DNA from: Acinetobacter sp. A47
Lineage (GTDB): Bacteria; Pseudomonadota; Gammaproteobacteria; Pseudomonadales; Moraxellaceae
Reading direction: 5' to 3'
DNA: 64,000 nucleotides
Assembly: GCF_000805455.1 (NCBI RefSeq)
Contig: NZ_JSUS01000044.1
Span: forward strand, 124,001 to 188,000
Positions 35,964 to 44,921 of the stretch are shown here, piece by piece; the first letter of the stretch is position 1, and every line of letters begins with the position of its first letter. Position numbers and translations under genes: made by a program. The notes beneath the pieces are model-generated. The model saw only the letters and a program-made list of their open reading frames with translations, made no database searches and had not been told where the DNA came from.

Positions 35964-36539
35964 ATGAAAAGAACATTCGCTCGCAGTATTTTACTGTGTC
36001 TATGTGTTGGTACGAGTTTAACCGCGTGTCAGAATGCACCGAACGTGGTTGATCAGGTCCGTATTGCACAGAACACGCTGGAAAGTAAGGCGGACAACAC
36101 GACTTTATATTGTTCAGGTGTTGAGAGTTGTGAGTTTGAACGTATTGGCAATATTGCGGTAATCGATGCCAAGACCCACCGGATCAGCCAGCAGGCGATG
36201 GAACGTGGGATCGTGCGGTTACACGGTTCGGTATTTAGCCGGAAACAGCAGGTTTATTTAAGCTTGCCCGCCAAGCAATATGAAGTCGTCATCCGCTTTT
36301 ATCCAATTTCTCCCGATCGTGCAGAAACTTTCCATGTCATCCATGCGTTCAAACCGCATGTGCGCTATACCTTTAAAATGTATCGAGACCGGACACGCCG
36401 CTCAGGCAGTTTGCTGAACGTTTCTGTGCCTGATCCGCTGTGTGTAGATTTACAACAGGAGCAACATACCATCCGCCGCTTCTGTCGTCCTTTTGACGTC
36501 AGTACAGGTCTGGGCGAGTTTGTTGAGAAAAAGGTTTAA
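35964..36539 (+). CDS. Putative lipoprotein of unknown function in the leu cluster
   Basis: The 191-aa product has a lipoprotein signal peptide (LLCLCVGTSLTAC; Cys22 in LTAC). The mature part includes NTTLYCSGVESCEFERIGNI and two paired cysteine regions; I do not recognise the family. It lies between leuD and leuB, with leuB starting 46 bases after the stop. Pseudomonas has an unrelated-looking hypothetical gene in the same slot, so the position may be conserved while the role is unknown. Confidence 0.75.
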   Translation: MKRTFARSILLCLCVGTSLTACQNAPNVVDQVRIAQNTLESKADNTTLYCSGVESCEFERIGNIAVIDAKTHRISQQAMERGIVRLHGSVFSRKQQVYLSLPAKQYEVVIRFYPISPDRAETFHVIHAFKPHVRYTFKMYRDRTRRSGSLLNVSVPDPLCVDLQQEQHTIRRFCRPFDVSTGLGEFVEKKV

Positions 36540-36585
36540 TCGGCTCGCAGTGTCAAAACTGCCTATATGAAAACTGGAAAAGTAG

Positions 36586-37665
36586 ATGTCTAAACATATT
36601 TTAATTTTAGCGGGTGATGGCATTGGTCCTGAAATCGTAGCTGCAGCAGAACAGGTGTTAACCAAGGTCAATGATAAATTTAATCTAGGTTTGACATGGG
36701 AGCATGGCTTGCTCGGCGGTGCTGCAATCGATGCACATGGCGAACCGTATCCGGCTGTGACCAGCGAGCAGGCAAAGAAGGCAGATGCCATTTTACTTGG
36801 GGCGGTTGGTGGACCTAAATGGGACAGTATCGAGCGTTCGATTCGTCCGGAACGGGGATTGTTAAAAATCCGTAGTGAACTGAATTTATTTGCTAACCTG
36901 CGCCCAGCCATTTTATATCCGCAACTGGCAGATGCCTCAAGTTTGAAGCCGGAGATTGTAGCAGGTCTGGATATCCTGATTGTGCGTGAATTGACGGGCG
37001 GGATCTATTTTGGCCAGCCGCGCGGTATTCGTGAGCTGGAAAATGGCGAGAAACAGGGCTATAACACCGACGTTTATTCCGAAACTGAAATCAAGCGTAT
37101 TGCCAAGGTTGCATTTGAACTGGCGGGATTACGTGGCGGCAAAGTCTGTTCAGTAGATAAGGCCAACGTACTGGAAGTGACCGAACTCTGGAAGCAGACC
37201 GTGACGGATTTACAGCAGGCGCAGTATCCGGATATCCAGTTATCGCATATGTATGTTGATAACGCAGCGATGCAGCTGGTGCGTGCACCAAAGCAGTTTG
37301 ATGTCATTGTTACAGGCAACCTGTTTGGCGATATCCTGTCTGATGAAGCTGCAATGTTGACAGGCTCGATTGGCATGTTGCCATCTGCTTCACTGGATGA
37401 AACTGGCAAAGGCATGTATGAGCCATGTCACGGCTCTGCACCAGATATCGCAGGCCAGAACATTGCCAATCCATTGGCGACGGTACTGTCAGTGGCGATG
37501 ATGTTGCGTTATACCTTCCGTGAAGAAGCAGCTGCCAAGGCGATTGAAGATGCCGTTGGCCAGGTACTGGATCAAGGCTTGCGTACCGCTGACATCATGT
37601 CTGAAGGCATGACCAAAGTGGGTACAGATGCGATGGGTGAGGCGGTTGTTACTGCGCTGAACTAA
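36586..37665 (+). CDS. leuB: 3-isopropylmalate dehydrogenase LeuB
   Basis: LeuB oxidises and decarboxylates 3-isopropylmalate to 2-oxoisocaproate with NAD+. The 359-aa protein shows [12 protein letters not shown] at the N-terminus, [13 protein letters not shown] near residue 130, [26 protein letters not shown] near residue 245 and [18 protein letters not shown] near residue 285, which are the substrate, metal and NAD motifs. It ends the leu group in this window with a good terminator; leuA is not present here. Confidence 0.97.
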   Translation: MSKHILILAGDGIGPEIVAAAEQVLTKVNDKFNLGLTWEHGLLGGAAIDAHGEPYPAVTSEQAKKADAILLGAVGGPKWDSIERSIRPERGLLKIRSELNLFANLRPAILYPQLADASSLKPEIVAGLDILIVRELTGGIYFGQPRGIRELENGEKQGYNTDVYSETEIKRIAKVAFELAGLRGGKVCSVDKANVLEVTELWKQTVTDLQQAQYPDIQLSHMYVDNAAMQLVRAPKQFDVIVTGNLFGDILSDEAAMLTGSIGMLPSASLDETGKGMYEPCHGSAPDIAGQNIANPLATVLSVAMMLRYTFREEAAAKAIEDAVGQVLDQGLRTADIMSEGMTKVGTDAMGEAVVTALN

Positions 37666-37680
37666 GCGGTATCAAAAGTA

Positions 37681-37707
37681 AAAACGCAGCAAAAGCTGCG
37701 TTTTTTT
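37681..37707. terminator. leuB terminator (bidirectional)
   Basis: AAAACGCAGC and GCTGCGTTTT flank AAAA, with T7 after it. The converging lipoprotein gene ends 12 bases away and may share it. Confidence 0.92.
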
Positions 37708-37718
37708 ATGCTGGACCT

Positions 37719-38129
37719 TTAGCAGGCCTTGCCTTCATAACGGATGGCACGGGCGATTTGCTGCCGGTCCAGCTCGAAAATAATATGGCAATAGAAATTT
37801 ACATCATAAGATTGCTGGCTGGTCGAGATCGATCCTAATCGCACTGAACCACTCATCGGTGAGCCTAGATCTCCATAAGACTGTGCCATCGGAACCGGAA
37901 TCTGGATCGGGCGCAGTACCGTAAAAATCAGCTGTTCTTTGCTTCGCTGCGGTTGTTTGAGTGTCTGAAATCCCAAATGACGCAAGTTCAGGTTTTGCTG
38001 GATCTGATCGGCGGACTGGCCAAGATACGGCTGTAAATAGTCCTGTAAAGGAACAGGCCGCATTCCAGACGTTGCGCATCCCTGCAAGCCCAGAACGAGC
38101 GCGGCCAGATATATTTTATAATGTGTCAT
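37719..38129 (-). CDS. Small lipoprotein of unknown function
   Basis: The 136-aa product (ATG at 38129, with AGGA eight bases upstream; an in-frame ATG at 38156 is less likely) has a lipoprotein signal MTHYKIYLAALVLGLQGC with Cys18. The mature part has PVPLQDYLQPYLGQSADQIQQNL and a FYCHIIFELDRQQI end, which resembles small outer-membrane lipoproteins, but I do not recognise a named family. Two cysteines late in the chain may form a disulfide. It lies between leuB and the LprI-like gene. Confidence 0.65.
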   Translation of the reverse strand: MTHYKIYLAALVLGLQGCATSGMRPVPLQDYLQPYLGQSADQIQQNLNLRHLGFQTLKQPQRSKEQLIFTVLRPIQIPVPMAQSYGDLGSPMSGSVRLGSISTSQQSYDVNFYCHIIFELDRQQIARAIRYEGKAC

Positions 38130-38282
38130 GTGATCATCCTGAATGCTGTCGCTCATTTTCCTATTCTAAGGCGAGCTGCAGATAAAGACAAAAATGTACA
38201 AACTTGTCTACTTTTGGGTAATATTAAAGAGAAGCAAAATATGCTTAGATGAGCCTGAAATTTAAAAGATGTGGAAAGTTTT

Positions 38283-38654
38283 ATGTACAGGTTACTATTC
38301 GGATTGATCAGTAGTGTCGTGGCGACACTAAGTTATGCGGATAATTGTGATAAAACACGTAGTAGTTATGATGATGTTTACTGTACCAACAAAATTTATC
38401 TGGGCGCTGATACCGACCTCAATAAAAACTATCAGCTGGTACGTAAATACCTGAACGAAACCCAGGAAAAAATTTTAAAAAAGTCCCAGCTGGCCTGGAT
38501 TCGTTATCGCGATGCTGAATGTAGCGATAACCTGCAAAGTACTGAAAATATCCAGTGTCGCCTGAACATGACCCTGGAGCGTAATAACTGGCTGCAGGAG
38601 CGGTTACGTGAATGTGAAGCGGGCACATGTAAAACGACACGCTTGAGTGAGTAA
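38283..38654 (+). CDS. LprI-like lysozyme inhibitor domain protein (DUF1311)
   Basis: The 123-aa product has a signal peptide (MYRLLFGLISSVVATLSYA) and a small cysteine-rich domain of the LprI/DUF1311 type: NCDKTRSSYDDVYCTNKIYLGADTDLNKNYQLV, then LKKSQLAWIRYRDAEC with the conserved W-x-x-Y/F-R-D pattern. Relatives include the LprI lysozyme inhibitor of mycobacteria, but many act in unknown ways in the periplasm. ATG at 38283 is preferred to an earlier GTG because GGAAAG lies just ahead. Confidence 0.8.
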   Translation: MYRLLFGLISSVVATLSYADNCDKTRSSYDDVYCTNKIYLGADTDLNKNYQLVRKYLNETQEKILKKSQLAWIRYRDAECSDNLQSTENIQCRLNMTLERNNWLQERLRECEAGTCKTTRLSE

Positions 38655-38671
38655 ACTCAGAAACGGGCATA

Positions 38672-38701
38672 AAAAAAGCCACATAAAGATGTGGCTTTTT
38701 T
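38672..38701. terminator. Bidirectional terminator between LprI-like gene and infA
   Basis: AAAAAAGCCACAT pairs with ATGTGGCTTTTTT around an AAAG loop, with tracts suited to both strands. Confidence 0.92.
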
Positions 38702-38718
38702 GCATTCACTAATCTGAC

Positions 38719-38940
38719 TTAGCGTGCACGATAAGTGATACGACCCTTGGTTAAATCATAAGGTGTCATTTCAACTTTTACACTGTCACCTGTCAAAATA
38801 CGAATATAGTGTTTACGCATTTTACCAGAAATGTGAGCAATAACTTCGTGACCGTTTTCTAAACGTACACGGAACATCGTATTAGGAAGCGTTTCGGTGA
38901 CAACGCCTTCGAACTCAATGAGTTCCTCTTTATTGGCCAT
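38719..38940 (-). CDS. infA: Translation initiation factor IF-1
   Basis: IF-1 binds the ribosomal A site during initiation. The 73-aa sequence is almost the textbook form: [14 protein letters not shown], then [35 protein letters not shown] and [12 protein letters not shown] at the end, an OB fold. It is transcribed leftward and divergent from the AraC-type regulator gene. Confidence 0.98.
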   Translation of the reverse strand: MANKEELIEFEGVVTETLPNTMFRVRLENGHEVIAHISGKMRKHYIRILTGDSVKVEMTPYDLTKGRITYRAR

Positions 38941-39170
38941 AGCCTACCTGATGATCAAATTGGGAAGGCGCAAATTATAGTCAATTTATTTAAAATTTAC
39001 AAGATCAAGTCGCTATAAGGCTGTCACATATTAACCGAAAGAAACTGTCGGACAATTTCTGAATTTTTTTAACAAAATAAGCAGAATATTGTTGTCAGTT
39101 TGGTCAATCAACGTTAATCTAAAATTGTTGTTCATTGTCATAATAACGTATTTACAGGGAAGGGCACTGC

Positions 39171-40178
39171 GTGGGTCAGCTAACAGATGCATCAGTTGTA
39201 TTGCGCTTTGGTTATCAGGCAATTCGTAAAGCAGGATTACCAACCGAAGAGATTTTAACAAAAGCCGGCGTGGCATTAAATCAGGTTGATACTAATGCAA
39301 GAACGCCCCTGAGTGCACAAAATGCTTTCTGGATTGCGGCTCAGGACGTCAGTAAAGACCCTGATATCGGACTCCATCTGGGGGAGCATTTACCCCTGTA
39401 TCGTGGACAAGTCATTGAACATTTATTTATCAGCAGTGAAACCTTTGGTGAAGGGTTAAAGCGTGCTCTGGCCTACCAGCGCCTGATTAGCGATGCCTTT
39501 GATGCCAAACTGGTTGTCGAGGACGGACGTTGCTATCTGACCAATGGCGAGCAGTTCTGGTCAGATAATCTGGTCAACCGTCATTTCTCGGAATGTGCCA
39601 TGTCTGGCATTTTACGTTTCTTCAAGTTTATTACCGAAGGTCAGTTCGAGCCTATCTACATTGATTTTAATTTCAGTGAAGGCGCTGCCGATGACGAATA
39701 TTTCCGGGTGTATGGCTGTCCGGTCAGTTTGGGGCAAAAAGAAACACGACTGTATTTTGATGCTGCGGTACTGGACTATCCATTGTGGCAGGCTGAACCC
39801 GAGCTCCTGCAATTGCATGAGCAACTGGCAATTGAAAAATTACAGGAACTGGCGCGATACGATCTGGTAGGGGAGGTGCGCCGTGCCATTGGCTCGACTC
39901 TGGAAAGTGGTGAAACCACGCTGGAAACAGTGGCAGCACAACTGAATATCACCCCGCGCCGCTTAAGGACACAACTGAGTGAAGCCAATACCAGCTTCCA
40001 GCAAATTCTTTCGGATTATCGTTGCCGTCTGGCGAAAAAGCTCTTGGCCAACACCAGTGAAAGTGTGGAACGAATCGTGTATTTGACCGGATTTTCCGAG
40101 CCGAGTACGTTCTATCGTGCATTTAAGCGCTGGACCAATGAAACACCGGTAGAATACCGTAAGCGCAAACAGCGTTAA
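39171..40178 (+). CDS. AraC family transcriptional regulator (arabinose-binding-domain type)
   Basis: This 335-aa regulator has an N-terminal domain of the PF12625 kind (about residues 20-210) and a C-terminal AraC DNA-binding pair of helix-turn-helix motifs (LETVAAQLNITPRRLRTQL and VERIVYLTGFSEPSTFYRAFKRWTNETPVEYR). The GTG start at 39171 is preceded by GGGAAGGGC, a strong ribosome site. The ligand is unknown. It is divergent from infA, which is not expected to be a target. Confidence 0.88.
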   Translation: MGQLTDASVVLRFGYQAIRKAGLPTEEILTKAGVALNQVDTNARTPLSAQNAFWIAAQDVSKDPDIGLHLGEHLPLYRGQVIEHLFISSETFGEGLKRALAYQRLISDAFDAKLVVEDGRCYLTNGEQFWSDNLVNRHFSECAMSGILRFFKFITEGQFEPIYIDFNFSEGAADDEYFRVYGCPVSLGQKETRLYFDAAVLDYPLWQAEPELLQLHEQLAIEKLQELARYDLVGEVRRAIGSTLESGETTLETVAAQLNITPRRLRTQLSEANTSFQQILSDYRCRLAKKLLANTSESVERIVYLTGFSEPSTFYRAFKRWTNETPVEYRKRKQR

Positions 40179-40190
40179 TCATTCCGCAAC

Positions 40191-40225
40191 AAAAAAGCCT
40201 GATCCAGTTGTGATCAGGCTTTTTT
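40191..40225. terminator. Bidirectional terminator between araC-type gene and truA
   Basis: A 14-bp stem (AAAAAAGCCTGATC with its complement) around CAGTTGT, with A6/T6 tracts at each side. Confidence 0.93.
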
Positions 40226-40244
40226 ATGTCGAGTGGTGCCTTGC

Positions 40245-41042
40245 TTATTCGGGTAAATTGAGCCAGTGAGGGCCTAGTGGTGTCTTGGGCAGGTCAAACT
40301 CGTCCGGATAATAAGCCTGAATAAAATACAGCCCATCAGAAGGAGCGGTAATGCCGGCAGCAGTACGGTCTTCTGCTGCAAACATGGTGTCGATATGGTC
40401 AATGTCGTACATGCCCTGACCGATTTCGAGCAGGCAGCCCATGATATTACGCACCATATGGTGCAAGAAACCGTCTGCCTGAATATCCAGTACCAGATAA
40501 CGGCCATGCTCAAACAGGCGACAATGTTTTACATGACGCACGGGCTGATTTGACTGGCAGGCCGCAGCACGGAAGGTTTCAAAGTTATGGGTTCCCTCGA
40601 ACTTGGATGCCGCGGCAATCATTTTTGCAACATCCAGGTTCTGGTAGAGATGGGTTACCTGTTTATGCAGCAAGGCTGGACGTGTTGGAGCGTTATATAC
40701 CACATAACGATAACGGCGGGCGATGGCTTTAAAGCGGGCATGGAAGTTTTCATCCATGCGCTTGATCCACTGGATTGAAATATCTTTAGGCAGCTGGCTA
40801 TTGGCCCCCCGAATCCAGCCTTGTTCCGGACGGATCGCTGCGGTATCAAAATGTGCCACCATATTGGTTGCATGCACACCGGCATCGGTACGGCCTGCGC
40901 CATGCAACATGACCGGTTCATTGGCAATTTTACTCAACACCTTTTCGATGCTTTCCTGCACAGTGACAACGCCAGGCTGTTGGGTTTGCCAACCACGGTA
41001 TTGAGTACCGCAAAATTCAATACCAATTGCATAACGTTGCAT
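40245..41042 (-). CDS. truA: tRNA pseudouridine(38-40) synthase TruA
   Basis: TruA makes pseudouridine in the anticodon stem of many tRNAs. The 265-aa product has GIEFCGTQYRGWQTQ at the N-terminus, the catalytic-Asp motif GRTDAGVHATNMVAHF near residue 52 and DGFLHHMVRNIMGCLLEIG near residue 192. In P. aeruginosa truA follows fimV; here an asparaginase gene lies between them. The asparaginase stop lies 15 bases upstream, so these two are probably cotranscribed. Confidence 0.96.
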   Translation of the reverse strand: MQRYAIGIEFCGTQYRGWQTQQPGVVTVQESIEKVLSKIANEPVMLHGAGRTDAGVHATNMVAHFDTAAIRPEQGWIRGANSQLPKDISIQWIKRMDENFHARFKAIARRYRYVVYNAPTRPALLHKQVTHLYQNLDVAKMIAAASKFEGTHNFETFRAAACQSNQPVRHVKHCRLFEHGRYLVLDIQADGFLHHMVRNIMGCLLEIGQGMYDIDHIDTMFAAEDRTAAGITAPSDGLYFIQAYYPDEFDLPKTPLGPHWLNLPE

Positions 41043-41057
41043 GTTCTAACCTCAGTC

Positions 41058-42026
41058 CTAGTGTTGTTGCCAATGATCGAAGCATTGTTGGTGGGTCGGG
41101 TATTTTAAATACATTTGCAGGGCTTTTGCATATAAATCGGCATGGCTATGACAATCATTGAGCAAAACTTTGGCAGATTGAATCCATGTGCTGACGGCAT
41201 AGCGCTGGTCCAGCTGTCCGGAAGTAACCTGGGTACTGATAATTGGCAGGCACTGTTTTTGATAAAACGCTTCAAATAACCCGAGGATTTCATCATTAAC
41301 GGCAATATTACCGGTACCAAACCCTTGCAAGACCAGAAAATCAGGTGGATCAAGCAGCAGGTTGTTGAGCTGCATGATCAGTTGCTCTTTGGCAATTGGC
41401 TGTAACATCAGGTTGAGCATGCTCATTTGCGCTGCTTTTGCAATATGCTCAGGCTGTATGATCAAGGCATCTGCTGTGGTAGGGCAATGCTGTTCGGCCC
41501 GAACCCCGCTAAATGCATCCAGTTCCGTGGTATGCACTTTGAGGGTTGTCTGGGCATGGAATACCTGGTGGTGAAAAGCCAGATAGACTCCGCTTGGCAG
41601 GTCCAGTACCTGTTCGAGTGCCAGGTATAAATTGCCGGTTGCATCGGTAAATTCGCGTGTATCGTTGCCTTCAACATTGAGTAACGGATATTGGCTACCG
41701 GTAATAATCGCATGGCAGGAATGTCCAAGGAAGCGTGCCAGTGTTGCTGCGGCATAGCTGAGAGTATCGGTTCCGTGAATAATCACGAAATGCTGAAAGC
41801 CATCGAGTTGTAATTGTTGGATCTGTTGTACCAGTTGCAGCCAGTCGGTTGCGGTACAGGCACTACTGTCTTTAATACTGGGTGCAGCGAAACATTCGAC
41901 CTGTAGATGGGGGGGGATCACCTTGCTGAGCAGGGGTAAAAAGTCCTGTTCCGGCATTGGCATTAACGGTTCGCCAACACAGCCAAAAGTTCCACCCATA
42001 TAGATTAAAGCGATTTTTTTCATCAT
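41058..42026 (-). CDS. Asparaginase family protein
   Basis: This 322-aa protein belongs to the type I/II asparaginase family, hydrolysing L-asparagine (or a related amide) to aspartate and ammonia. The first catalytic motif is LIYMGGTFG (residues 7-15) and the second is IIHGTDTLSYAAATLARFL near residue 83; GSQYPLLNVEGNDT and VLQGFGTGNI are further family segments. No signal peptide is present, so it is cytoplasmic. Its ATG abuts the terminator at 42027-42052 with no visible ribosome site, which is unusual. Its stop lies 15 bases before truA. Confidence 0.85.
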   Translation of the reverse strand: MMKKIALIYMGGTFGCVGEPLMPMPEQDFLPLLSKVIPPHLQVECFAAPSIKDSSACTATDWLQLVQQIQQLQLDGFQHFVIIHGTDTLSYAAATLARFLGHSCHAIITGSQYPLLNVEGNDTREFTDATGNLYLALEQVLDLPSGVYLAFHHQVFHAQTTLKVHTTELDAFSGVRAEQHCPTTADALIIQPEHIAKAAQMSMLNLMLQPIAKEQLIMQLNNLLLDPPDFLVLQGFGTGNIAVNDEILGLFEAFYQKQCLPIISTQVTSGQLDQRYAVSTWIQSAKVLLNDCHSHADLYAKALQMYLKYPTHQQCFDHWQQH

Positions 42027-42052
42027 AAAAAAAGCAGTCCTAGAGACTGCTT
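42027..42052 (-). terminator. Terminator-like hairpin directly before the asparaginase start
   Basis: AGCAGTC (42033-42039) pairs with GACTGCT (42045-42051); on the minus strand T7 follows and the next base is the A of the asparaginase ATG. It would end the fimV transcript but also removes room for a ribosome site ahead of asparaginase. Confidence 0.8.
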
Positions 42053-42070
42053 ATATTAGACTGATCAAAT

Positions 42071-43315
42071 TCAGGAAGCTATTTGATTCAGTAAAATTTC
42101 TGAACGTTGTTGCTGTTCGGCATTCAACCCCGAGGTATTTTTTAACAATTCACGGGCAGATTGGTAGGCACCCAGCTCAATATATTGTTCGGCCAGTTCT
42201 AAGTTGAGCTGGGCTTCATCGAGCTGTTGCAAGTCCGGGAAGGATTGTACCAGTGGATCATGACTTGCTAGAGCTTGAGCTGGTGCTGGTGTAAATTCAG
42301 CTTTAGGTTCAGCAACCGGTGCGGGCGCTACATTGTCAAATGAAAATTCAGTCTCTTCAACCGAGGTTTTTTCTTCAGCTTGCGTTTGAGACGGTTCAAA
42401 ACTGAAATCAAAGCTTGGTGCTGTTTCTGTACTTTGCTGTTTAGCTTCAGGCTGATGTGGAACAACTTCTAAATCTGCAAAGTTAAAGTCTAATTCGGGT
42501 TTAGTGTCTTCAACTTTGCCCTGTTCAGTCTGCGCTGGGGTTGAATCCAGATCAAAAGAAAACTCAAGCGGCTGCTGCTGTTTAGCTTCAGGTGTTTCAA
42601 CAGGTGTCGGGGCCGGTTCAACCGTTTCCTTTTGTTCAAAAGAAAAGTTGAAGTCTAAAGGTTGTATTTCAGGGGCTGCTTCTACAGGTTTTGCTGCTTC
42701 TTCTGCTGGAGCGGCATATTCTGATTGCAGGTCTTCAAAAGATTGCGCCGCTGGGGTTTGTACCAAAGCATCAAAATCTGCACTATGGTCTTGAGCGGCT
42801 GATTCCGGCGAGCTTTGGTGGAAATGTTGTGCGGCAGAAGCAAACTCGATCGAATCGGGCTGTTTGTTCTGTACATATTCGCGATGCTTGATCTCGGCGG
42901 CCTGGGCAATATCTTCAAGCTTGAGTGCATGCACATGTTTGATCAGCTGATCGATTGCAAAATCATCTTTTTGCTTGAGATGGATATCCAGTAAAAACAG
43001 ATAAAGTTCATGCTGCGAATTGTCTTGTTTTAATGCCTGATTGATTTGTGCTTCGGCAGCCTGGAAATTGCCAAGCTGAATCTGTTTTTCAAGCTGCTGG
43101 CGAAGCGTTTCAGAAATCGCAGTTGTTACTTGAGGGGCAAGTTCCTGCTCTTCCCGAACAAGAGTGGTACGTGAAGCCGTCTTGGCTGCAGTTTTTTTGG
43201 CGCTTTTGGCTGTCGCTTTTTTTGTTGCAGTATTGGCCTGATTACTTTCACGTTTTTTCAAAAAGATCGCGACTACCAGCACAATGACCAGTAGTACAAT
43301 GATGATATTTGACAT
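42071..43315 (-). CDS. FimV C-terminal half (TM anchor, acidic linker, TPR-like end)
   Basis: This 414-aa protein begins with a transmembrane helix (IIIVLLVIVLVVAIFL), a Lys/Ala-rich patch and TPR-like helices (residues 70-140), then a long E/Q/A/P-rich linker with repeated QPLxFxFxF motifs, and ends in LNLELAEQYIELGAYQSARELLKNTSGLNAEQQQ. That end matches the FimV/HubP C-terminal domain, which in other bacteria is the cytoplasmic part of one large polar landmark protein. Here it is a separate gene 61 bases after the LysM half. The frame has a good RBS (GGGG) and is preceded by an in-frame stop, so the split is not a sequencing frameshift. Confidence 0.8.
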   Translation of the reverse strand: MSNIIIVLLVIVLVVAIFLKKRESNQANTATKKATAKSAKKTAAKTASRTTLVREEQELAPQVTTAISETLRQQLEKQIQLGNFQAAEAQINQALKQDNSQHELYLFLLDIHLKQKDDFAIDQLIKHVHALKLEDIAQAAEIKHREYVQNKQPDSIEFASAAQHFHQSSPESAAQDHSADFDALVQTPAAQSFEDLQSEYAAPAEEAAKPVEAAPEIQPLDFNFSFEQKETVEPAPTPVETPEAKQQQPLEFSFDLDSTPAQTEQGKVEDTKPELDFNFADLEVVPHQPEAKQQSTETAPSFDFSFEPSQTQAEEKTSVEETEFSFDNVAPAPVAEPKAEFTPAPAQALASHDPLVQSFPDLQQLDEAQLNLELAEQYIELGAYQSARELLKNTSGLNAEQQQRSEILLNQIAS

Positions 43316-43376
43316 GATCTTTACCCCTTAAAGATAGAGCCGCTTTTATACAAATTTATGAGAGTCTTTTCGTCAG

Positions 43377-44780
43377 CTAGCGTGTTGGCTTTTTAGTTTC
43401 CTGCTGTGCTTTCAATTGCTCCTGCAACTCGGCAAGTCGTGCATTTAACAGTTGAATGCGTTGTTCCTTCTGGTGTAGTGCCAATTCTAACTGGGTGACG
43501 TTTCTTTGTAATGTAACGGTTTTTTCACGAGCTGTCATAACTTTTAATGACAAGTCTGCACTGGTTTTAGGTTGTAATGTGTCTTTTTTGGCACTTCCGC
43601 TACTAGAATCTTGTTGACTTTCAGCCACTAAAGACATTTCGGCCTGTTGTAGGCGATATTTGGCCTTACTGCTGGCCGGACGCTGGGTCTGGGCGGCCAT
43701 CTGGTTCGCTTTGCTGTGCTGCTGGGTTGCGCTTGCGGCGAGATTGATATTCAGCTGTGAGCCCTGTCTAAGCCGGTTTGCATGACCACCAATAAAGGCA
43801 TGTTCATTTTGCATCTTGATTTGATGCATTACCTGAGATACCGGTTGTCGGGTTTGTCCGGCAATACGCTGTGCAATACTCCATAATGATTCATTACGCT
43901 GTACTACATGTTGTTGTGCAGTCTCATCTGATGGCGTTGCTGGGGGCTGAACAGGAGCTTTTTTTGGGGTGGCTGCAAGCTCTTTGGCCTGATACTGGGC
44001 CTTGGTTGTTTCCGGATCTTCAACTGCCTGTACAACACGTGTCGCATCATGTTGTGGCTGGTATGCCGCCGTAACGACAGTTTCATTTTTGTTGCCTGAA
44101 CCGGCAACTGGCTGTGTCGCAGGTGAGCCGGGGGCCGGTTCTGCTCCGGCTGGCGCGGCCACAGCGATGGCTGCAGCATGGAGCGGAGCCGAAGTCTGCG
44201 GTGTTTTTAAGACCGGCGGCAGGGCAAATGCGGCATTGAGCAATCTCTCCTGCTGAGGCGGCTGGGCGTCGGTATTGGCCGTTGCAACATTGAAGCGGGT
44301 GCTTTCAGGTAGATTGAGTGCAATATCTTTTTCACTGACAATAAACTTGGGGGTCAGAGCCTTCTCGTTGCTGTTTCTGGCATTGAGTGTTGCCTTGGCT
44401 GGCTGGCGCATGGACTGGCGAATCTGTTTTAGATGGGCAGCGCCGCCTTCTTGTATCTTGATAATGATATTCAATTCAGCATCGGTCATCGGGCGGGAAG
44501 AAGTAATGACAATGACTCCTTCTCCCTGATTGTTACGACGTGTAAAAAAGTTCAGGTTGGCAGGAGGCTGATGCGAGGCCCCGATCATCATCAAGTCTTC
44601 CGGAGTGGCCAGACTCACCTCAAATTTCGAGTCGGGATCTGCCTGATGAAAACTCATTTCAGCATAGAGCAATTCGCCTGGGGCAGACTGGATTTGCAAT
44701 GGATCAAGTGTAATGGCATAAAGATGTTGTGACGAAATTATGGCTAAAATGGCAATTTTTAATTTGTTATAAACAGTCAT
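43377..44780 (-). CDS. fimV: FimV N-terminal half (FimV/LysM domain protein)
   Basis: FimV is a polar peptidoglycan-binding landmark needed for type IV pilus assembly and twitching. This 467-aa protein has a signal peptide (ends LYA, near residue 22), the FimV N-terminal beta domain (LDPLQIQSAPGELLYAEMSF, residues 24-120), a LysM motif near residues 290-345 (VVQRNESLWSIAQRI) and a final coiled coil (TLQRNVTQLELALHQKEQRIQLL). It stops where the transmembrane helix of single-chain FimV should begin. asd upstream and truA downstream repeat the Pseudomonas order asd-fimV-truA. Confidence 0.85.
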   Translation of the reverse strand: MTVYNKLKIAILAIISSQHLYAITLDPLQIQSAPGELLYAEMSFHQADPDSKFEVSLATPEDLMMIGASHQPPANLNFFTRRNNQGEGVIVITSSRPMTDAELNIIIKIQEGGAAHLKQIRQSMRQPAKATLNARNSNEKALTPKFIVSEKDIALNLPESTRFNVATANTDAQPPQQERLLNAAFALPPVLKTPQTSAPLHAAAIAVAAPAGAEPAPGSPATQPVAGSGNKNETVVTAAYQPQHDATRVVQAVEDPETTKAQYQAKELAATPKKAPVQPPATPSDETAQQHVVQRNESLWSIAQRIAGQTRQPVSQVMHQIKMQNEHAFIGGHANRLRQGSQLNINLAASATQQHSKANQMAAQTQRPASSKAKYRLQQAEMSLVAESQQDSSSGSAKKDTLQPKTSADLSLKVMTAREKTVTLQRNVTQLELALHQKEQRIQLLNARLAELQEQLKAQQETKKPTR

Positions 44781-44873
44781 CTCGATCCATGAAAAAGTGA
44801 TGTTATGGTCAGAAAAAAGTATACATTACCGTGATGTAAATGAATTGTAAATTCTTCATGTTGCATCGGCATA

Positions 44874-44903
44874 AAAAAGCCGATCAAATGTGATCGGCTT
44901 TTG
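44874..44903 (-). terminator. asd terminator
   Basis: A 10-bp stem (44878-44887 with 44892-44901, loop AATG) is followed on the minus strand by T6. Confidence 0.9.
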
Positions 44904-44921
44904 ATTTTTCGGGATTTTTGC

